From NCBI GenBank assembly GCA_029246505.1, contig JAQWNC010000001.1:1-33857 (forward strand): a stretch of DNA of 33,857 bases. Direction: 5' to 3'. A program made the position numbers and the translations under genes. Source of the stretch: Arenicellaceae bacterium (GTDB lineage: Bacteria; Pseudomonadota; Gammaproteobacteria; Arenicellales; Arenicellaceae). The notes under the pieces are model-generated. The model ran no database searches. It had not been told where the DNA came from and saw only the letters and a list, made by a program, of their open reading frames with translations. Positions 29,545 through 33,857 of this stretch are shown piece after piece (within the stretch, counting starts at the first letter, position 1; every line of letters starts with the position of its first letter).

Positions 29545-30210
29545 TTAACTTTCTGCAGTTACTGCCTGATTTTTTTCCTGTAACGCCTGACGGATTATCT
29601 GAATCGAAGAACCAAGAAATAGGCTAGCTAGAATGCAGGCGGCGACTAGATCTGGCCACGCGTTACCCGTTTTCCATACCACAAATCCTGCAACGATGAC
29701 CATTAAATTCCCTATAGCATCATTGCGGCTACACAACCATACGGAACGGACGTTGGCATCCCCATTTCGATATCGCATTAATAGCAATACGCTAACGAGG
29801 TTAGCGAAAAAGGCAAGTAGGCCAACCGTGCTCATAGTTATCGCTGTCGGTTGGTTAGAATAAAAAAAGTGATAAAGCGTACTACCGAATACCCAAGCCG
29901 CCATAAAAAACAAGCTGAGGGCTTTGATAAGCGCAGCGTTGGCGCGGGTGTTTTCGGCGCGGCCGATCGCCCAGAGACTTAACGCGTAGGTGGCAGCATC
30001 ACCGAGAAAATCTAAGGCATCGGCTTTAAGGGCCTGAGACTCAGCTTGTACACCGCTAGCCATTTCGATTCCAAACATGACAGTATTTATTAGAATAACG
30101 GCGATTAGTGCTCGTTTATAGAGCGGGTCAATTCCGTCGAATTGTAAATCGTTACAGCAATTGCCGGGCATGTTGAGGCTTGATTTGTTTGGGGTTCGTT
30201 TCGATAGCAC
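29545..30210 (-). CDS. Short CDF-family cation transporter
   Basis: Cation diffusion facilitators export divalent metals in exchange for protons. The 221-residue product has six membrane segments (about 33-54, 66-84, 94-114, 124-146, 166-180 and 186-205) but ends right after the last one and lacks the usual cytoplasmic metal-sensing domain. The metal-site positions are DFLGD (67-71) in helix 2 and CSRND (160-164) in helix 5, so Asp and Cys stand where zinc exporters have His. A Cys pair lies at 18-19. The start is uncertain: GTG at 30210 or ATG at 30171, which would open MPGNCCNDLQ; neither has a clear ribosome site. It is convergent with rpoC and divergent from rpsL, splitting two blocks that are usually adjacent. 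Metal specificity is unknown. Confidence 0.87.
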   Translation of the reverse strand: MLSKRTPNKSSLNMPGNCCNDLQFDGIDPLYKRALIAVILINTVMFGIEMASGVQAESQALKADALDFLGDAATYALSLWAIGRAENTRANAALIKALSLFFMAAWVFGSTLYHFFYSNQPTAITMSTVGLLAFFANLVSVLLLMRYRNGDANVRSVWLCSRNDAIGNLMVIVAGFVVWKTGNAWPDLVAACILASLFLGSSIQIIRQALQEKNQAVTAES

Positions 30211-30460
30211 TTATTCTGTGAGATTTTAGTACGGATAGTTATAATTGTGTAGGAACGAATATATTTATCAATCTATTAATATTTAGTATTGAGGCAAAGG
30301 ATTAGTCCCTCTAAAGCCGTAGTTTTTCATGCGTATTTATCGCCAGTTATTGGAACAAAACAGTGTCTTTTTATAGGTATTCAGGTCTGCTTTTTAGGGC
30401 GCGAATCAGGCCTCCAATATCAGTGAATCAAACCTGCTTGAAAACAATATAAATACTCCC

Positions 30461-30489
30461 TTGACATGGGCACAGCAGGTGCCTAGAAT
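30461..30489 (+). promoter_or_regulatory. str operon promoter
   Basis: TTGACA (30461-30466), a 17-bp spacer and TAGAAT (30484-30489) are a near-consensus sigma-70 promoter, 61 bp before the rpsL ATG. It drives rpsL-rpsG-fusA-tuf. The rest of the 340-bp gap (30211-30460) is A/T-rich and shows no gene. Confidence 0.85.
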
Positions 30490-30505
30490 CGCGCCTCTTT
30501 TAGCG

Positions 30506-30537
30506 GATCTACTCGTTGACGAGCGGGTCTGATTTTT
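30506..30537 (+). promoter_or_regulatory. Terminator-like hairpin in the rpsL leader
   Basis: GATCTACTCG (30506-30515) pairs with CGAGCGGGTC (30520-30529) around TTGA, with one A-C mismatch and two T-G pairs. TGA then TTTTT (30533-30537) follows. It begins about 10 nt after the expected transcription start and ends 13 bp before the rpsL ATG. It could be an attenuator or a 5' stabilising stem. Confidence 0.45.
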
Positions 30538-30550
30538 CCCTGTAGTACAT

Positions 30551-30925
30551 ATGCCAACGATAAATCAATTAGTTAGAAAGCCCCGCAAGCGCCAAGTGCA
30601 AAAATCGAATGTACCGGCCTTGCAAGCGTGTCCACAACGTCGAGGTGTTTGCACCCGCGTATACACCACTACGCCTAAAAAGCCGAACTCGGCTTTGCGT
30701 AAAGTTGCTCGAGTACGCTTAACTAATGGATTTGAAGTTACCTCTTATATTGGTGGTGAAGGTCATAATCTACAGGAGCATTCGGTGGTGCTGATTCGTG
30801 GTGGTCGTGTTAAAGATTTACCAGGTGTTCGTTACCATACTGTGCGTGGTGCGCTTGATACGTCAGGTGTATCGGAAAGACGTCAAGGCCGTTCTAAGTA
30901 TGGGGCCAAGCGTCCAAAATCCTGA
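30551..30925 (+). CDS. rpsL: 30S ribosomal protein S12
   Basis: S12 sits at the decoding centre and affects accuracy. The 124 residues begin [20 protein letters not shown] and contain [18 protein letters not shown] and [13 protein letters not shown], with Lys at both positions where streptomycin-resistance changes are known (E. coli K42 and K87), so the sequence looks wild type there. It is the first gene of the str operon, 125 bp before rpsG. Confidence 0.97.
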   Translation: MPTINQLVRKPRKRQVQKSNVPALQACPQRRGVCTRVYTTTPKKPNSALRKVARVRLTNGFEVTSYIGGEGHNLQEHSVVLIRGGRVKDLPGVRYHTVRGALDTSGVSERRQGRSKYGAKRPKS

Positions 30926-31050
30926 TTTAGCTTTTTAAGCTGAACCGGGTAAACAAAAATTTAGTGGCGCGTTACTGCGGGTAGTATCCGTTGGTAAGTC
31001 GCCGTTAGCTCTTTTACAGATTACGACTACTTAAGTTAGCTGAGCGCGTT

Positions 31051-31521
31051 ATGCCTAGAAGAAGAGAAGTTCCTAAGCGAGAGATTTTGCCAGATCCTAA
31101 GTTTGGTGATATCACACTTGCAAAGTTTGTGAACATATTGATGGTGGATGGTAAAAAATCCATTGCCGAAAAAATTATATACGGCGCGCTTGATGTGGTT
31201 AGCGAACGTAGTAGTAAGGAACCATTGGAAGTGTTTTCTGAGGCTCTCGAAAACGTAAAACCTGTGGTTGAAGTTAAAAGTCGGCGCGTTGGCGGTGCAA
31301 CCTATCAGGTGCCTGTCGAAGTGCGAGCTTCCCGTCGGATGGCGTTAGCTATGCGCTGGGTAGTCGAATCTGCTCGTGGCCGCGGCGAAAAATCTATGAT
31401 GCAGCGCCTCGCAGGCGAGTTGATGGACGCATCTGAAAAGCGCGGCGGCGCAGTTAAAAAAAGTGAAGATGTGCATCGTATGGCTGAAGCCAACAAAGCA
31501 TTCTCTCACTTCCGTTTCTAA
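31051..31521 (+). CDS. rpsG: 30S ribosomal protein S7
   Basis: S7 starts assembly of the 30S head and contacts E-site tRNA. The 156 residues open [20 protein letters not shown] and contain [15 protein letters not shown], the beta hairpin region [14 protein letters not shown] and the C-terminal [20 protein letters not shown]. In E. coli S7 represses translation from the rpsL-rpsG gap. The 125-bp gap here has a small AGCTT-TTT-AAGCT hairpin near 30930 but no operator I can identify with confidence. Confidence 0.97.
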   Translation: MPRRREVPKREILPDPKFGDITLAKFVNILMVDGKKSIAEKIIYGALDVVSERSSKEPLEVFSEALENVKPVVEVKSRRVGGATYQVPVEVRASRRMALAMRWVVESARGRGEKSMMQRLAGELMDASEKRGGAVKKSEDVHRMAEANKAFSHFRF

Positions 31522-31555
31522 CCTCTTTCTATTCGCATTTACTGAGGTTATGACT

Positions 31556-33649
31556 GTGGCTCGCACAACTCCTATCGATTGCTACCGAAATATCGGAATC
31601 ATGGCGCATATTGATGCGGGTAAAACTACGACTACAGAACGCATATTGTTCTACACCGGGCTTTCTCACAAGTTGGGTGAGGTGCACGACGGCACGGCTA
31701 CTATGGATTGGATGGAGCAAGAGCAAGAGCGTGGTATAACAATTACTTCGGCTGCTACTACTTGCTTTTGGAGTGGTATGGCAGCGAATTATCCTGAGCA
31801 TCGGATTAATATTATAGACACCCCTGGGCACGTTGATTTCACTATCGAAGTCGAGCGTTCATTGCGTGTGTTAGATGGTGCGGTGGCAGTATTCTGTGCT
31901 GTTGGTGGTGTTGAGCCGCAATCTGAAACAGTTTGGCGCCAAGCAGATAAGTATGGCGTTCCTAGAGTAGCCTTTGTAAATAAGATGGATCGAACGGGCG
32001 CTGATTTTTCACGTGTTGTAACCCAGTTGTCAGAACGTTTAGGTGCTACTCCAATTCCAGTCCAGCTGCCAATCGGTGCTGAAGAAAGTTTTGAGGGTCT
32101 AGTTGATTTAGTGAAAATGCGTGCCATTTATTGGGATGAAGCATCGCTGGGCGCGAAATTTGAAGAGCGTGACATTCCTGCGGATTTGCAAGAAGAAGCC
32201 GCTTCCATGCGTGAGCATATGGTTGAAGCTGCTGCTGAAGCATCCGAAGAGTTGATGGAAGCATATCTGGAAACGGGCGAGCTTTCGGTTGAACAGATAA
32301 AGCAAGGTCTGCGAATTGGAACTTTGTCGAATGAAATAGTCTGCGTATTGTGTGGCTCCGCCTTTAAGAATAAAGGTGTTCAGGCCATGTTGGATGCGGT
32401 TATCGATTTTATGCCAGCGCCAGGAGACGTTCCTGCGATTCAAGGGCACCCTGAAAATGATGATGACACTATTATTGAACGTCGCTCAGATGATACTGAG
32501 CCGTTCGCTGCACTAGCCTTTAAGATTGCTACCGACCCTTTTGTTGGCCAGTTGGTATTTTTTAGGGTCTATTCAGGCGTGATGAAGTCAGGCGACAGCA
32601 TATATAACTCCGCTAAAGGTCGGAAAGAGCGGGTTGGTCGATTACTGCAAATGCATTCAAACAATCGAGAAGATATTAAAGAAGTTCGTTCGGGTGATAT
32701 TGCCGCTGCGGTTGGTATTAAGAGCGTAACGACAGGCGATACGCTGTGTGCTGCAAATGATGTTGTTGTTTTGGAACGAATGGAATTTCCTGAGCCGGTT
32801 ATTTCTCAGGCTTTAGAGCCTAGAACGCAAGCTGGCCAGGATAAAATGAGCGTTGCTCTGAGTAAATTGGCCCAAGAAGACCCATCATTTCGTGTGCACA
32901 CTGATGAAGAGTCTGGACAAACCATTATCTCTGGCATGGGTGAATTGCACCTGAATATTATTGTTGATCGCTTGAAGCGTGAATTTGGTGTTGCAGCTAA
33001 TGTTGGTACGCCTCAGGTAGCGTATCGCGAGAGTATTAGTGAAACGGTTGAGCATGAGCACAAGTATGCCAGGCAATCTGGTGGCCGTGGCCAATTTGGT
33101 CATGTCTTCTTACGCTTGGAGCCTCAAGAGCGCGGCGCTGGTTTTGAGTTTGTTGATCAAATTAAAGGCGGCGCGATACCAAAAGAATTTATTCCTTCTG
33201 TGCAGAAAGGTGTCCAAGAAGCGATGGCGTCAGGCGTGATTGCTGGTTATCCGGTGGTTGACGTAAAGGTAACGCTTTTTGACGGTTCATTTCATGATGT
33301 GGATTCTTCTGAGTTTTCATTTAAGGCTGCTGGCAGTATGTGTTTTCGTGAAGCTGCCCGTGAGGCTGGAATCAAGCTGCTAGAGCCCGTTATGGATGTT
33401 GAAGTGAGCACGCCCGAAGATTACATGGGTAATGTGAACGGAGACTTGAGTTCTCGTCGAGGTGTAATACTCGGCATGGAAGATGCTCCCGCCGGTAAAA
33501 ATATTCAGGCGACAGTTCCGTTGGCCGAAATGTTTGGTTATGCCACAGCATTGCGATCAGCTACCCAAGGTCGCGCTGCATACACCATGCAGTTCGCGAA
33601 ATATTCACCGGCGCCAGGCAATGTTGCTAGCGCTATTGTTAATCGTTAG
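31556..33649 (+). CDS. fusA: Elongation factor G
   Basis: EF-G moves tRNAs and mRNA after peptide bond formation. With the GTG start the protein has 697 residues (E. coli 704) and opens [14 protein letters not shown], matching the family N-terminus. It shows the P-loop AHIDAGKT (17-24), [16 protein letters not shown] and NKMD, then domains II to V with [19 protein letters not shown] and [10 protein letters not shown] prefer GTG 31556 over ATG 31550 because GAGG (31544-31547) lies 8 bases before the GTG but only 2 before the ATG. A longer frame from 31463 overlaps rpsG and is not plausible. rpsG ends 34 bp upstream. Confidence 0.96.
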   Translation: MARTTPIDCYRNIGIMAHIDAGKTTTTERILFYTGLSHKLGEVHDGTATMDWMEQEQERGITITSAATTCFWSGMAANYPEHRINIIDTPGHVDFTIEVERSLRVLDGAVAVFCAVGGVEPQSETVWRQADKYGVPRVAFVNKMDRTGADFSRVVTQLSERLGATPIPVQLPIGAEESFEGLVDLVKMRAIYWDEASLGAKFEERDIPADLQEEAASMREHMVEAAAEASEELMEAYLETGELSVEQIKQGLRIGTLSNEIVCVLCGSAFKNKGVQAMLDAVIDFMPAPGDVPAIQGHPENDDDTIIERRSDDTEPFAALAFKIATDPFVGQLVFFRVYSGVMKSGDSIYNSAKGRKERVGRLLQMHSNNREDIKEVRSGDIAAAVGIKSVTTGDTLCAANDVVVLERMEFPEPVISQALEPRTQAGQDKMSVALSKLAQEDPSFRVHTDEESGQTIISGMGELHLNIIVDRLKREFGVAANVGTPQVAYRESISETVEHEHKYARQSGGRGQFGHVFLRLEPQERGAGFEFVDQIKGGAIPKEFIPSVQKGVQEAMASGVIAGYPVVDVKVTLFDGSFHDVDSSEFSFKAAGSMCFREAAREAGIKLLEPVMDVEVSTPEDYMGNVNGDLSSRRGVILGMEDAPAGKNIQATVPLAEMFGYATALRSATQGRAAYTMQFAKYSPAPGNVASAIVNR

Positions 33650-33717
33650 TTGAATTTGATAGTTACAATTGATAGTCGTCGAAAATTCGAAGACATAAAA
33701 CAAAATAGGTAAAAGCT

Positions 33718-33857
33718 ATGTCCAAGGAAAAGTTTGAGAGAAATAAACCACACGTAAATGTGGGAACGATTGGTCACGTTGATCATGGTAAGACGACGTT
33801 AACGGCGGCGATGACAAAAGTGTTGTCTGAAAAGTACGGTGGTACTGAAGCTACTAA
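33718..33857 (+). CDS. tuf: Elongation factor Tu, 5' end (partial)
   Basis: The second tuf copy starts here and runs off the window. The 46 visible codons give [20 protein letters not shown] then [12 protein letters not shown], with the complete P-loop GHVDHGKT. It follows fusA by 68 bp with no terminator, the normal end of the str operon (tufA position). Whether its sequence equals that of the copy at the left edge cannot be tested, because the visible parts do not overlap. Confidence 0.97.
   Translation, partial: MSKEKFERNKPHVNVGTIGHVDHGKTTLTAAMTKVLSEKYGGTEAT

Noticed and set aside
31463-31555. Upstream fusA start overlapping rpsG
   Set aside because: The added residues are out-of-frame rpsG sequence and do not match EF-G.
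1-33857. CRISPR arrays, complete insertion sequences, prophage or attachment sites
   Set aside because: No regularly spaced repeats, transposase or integrase genes were found on either strand.

Overview
The window is chromosomal DNA of a gammaproteobacterium of moderate GC content. The evidence is gene order and content: tuf, tRNA-Trp, secE and nusG at one end; rplKAJL-rpoBC followed by rpsL-rpsG-fusA-tuf at the other; plus prfC (RF3), a ppsR/ppsA pair and an L10 leader with the enterobacterial layout. The genus cannot be read from the sequence. Both edges cut a tuf gene: the 3' end of one copy at the left and the 5' end of a second at the right.

Layout: 1-1357 is the tuf tail, tRNA-Trp, secE and nusG. 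In most gammaproteobacteria rplK follows nusG directly. Here about 17 kb (1358-18453) lies between them. It holds, in order: prfC (minus); a Fic-domain gene and a WecA/WbpL-type phospho-sugar transferase (minus, 10 bp apart); a plus-strand nucleotide-sugar run consisting of a WbpM/FlaA1-type dehydratase, gmd, fcl and manC (the first three with GTG starts); a decayed second gmd on the minus strand; divergent ppsR and ppsA; remnants of a higBA toxin-antitoxin pair; an RlmI-like rRNA methyltransferase; a broken gene of unknown function; and a DUF938 methyltransferase. The sugar genes would supply GDP-L-fucose and a UDP-linked amino-deoxy sugar and start a lipid-linked glycan, but no glycosyltransferase, flippase, polymerase or phosphomannomutase gene is present, so the rest of the pathway must be elsewhere.

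From 18357 the ribosomal/RNA polymerase block resumes behind its own strong promoter (TTGACC-16-TATACT with an A/T-rich upstream stretch). It runs rplK, rplA, an L10-binding leader, rplJ, rplL, a leader with two hairpins, rpoB, rpoC and a clear intrinsic terminator. A short minus-strand CDF metal transporter separates rpoC from the str operon, which has a near-consensus promoter (TTGACA-17-TAGAAT) before rpsL, rpsG, fusA and tuf.

I did not find a convincing new multi-gene system. The points most worth checking are the split of the nusG-rplK junction, a Fic protein with a changed active-site motif, a gmd relic carrying four in-frame stops and no frameshift, a gene broken by one frameshift and one stop, a 12-bp precursor helix around tRNA-Trp, and a palindromic site upstream of the rplK promoter.
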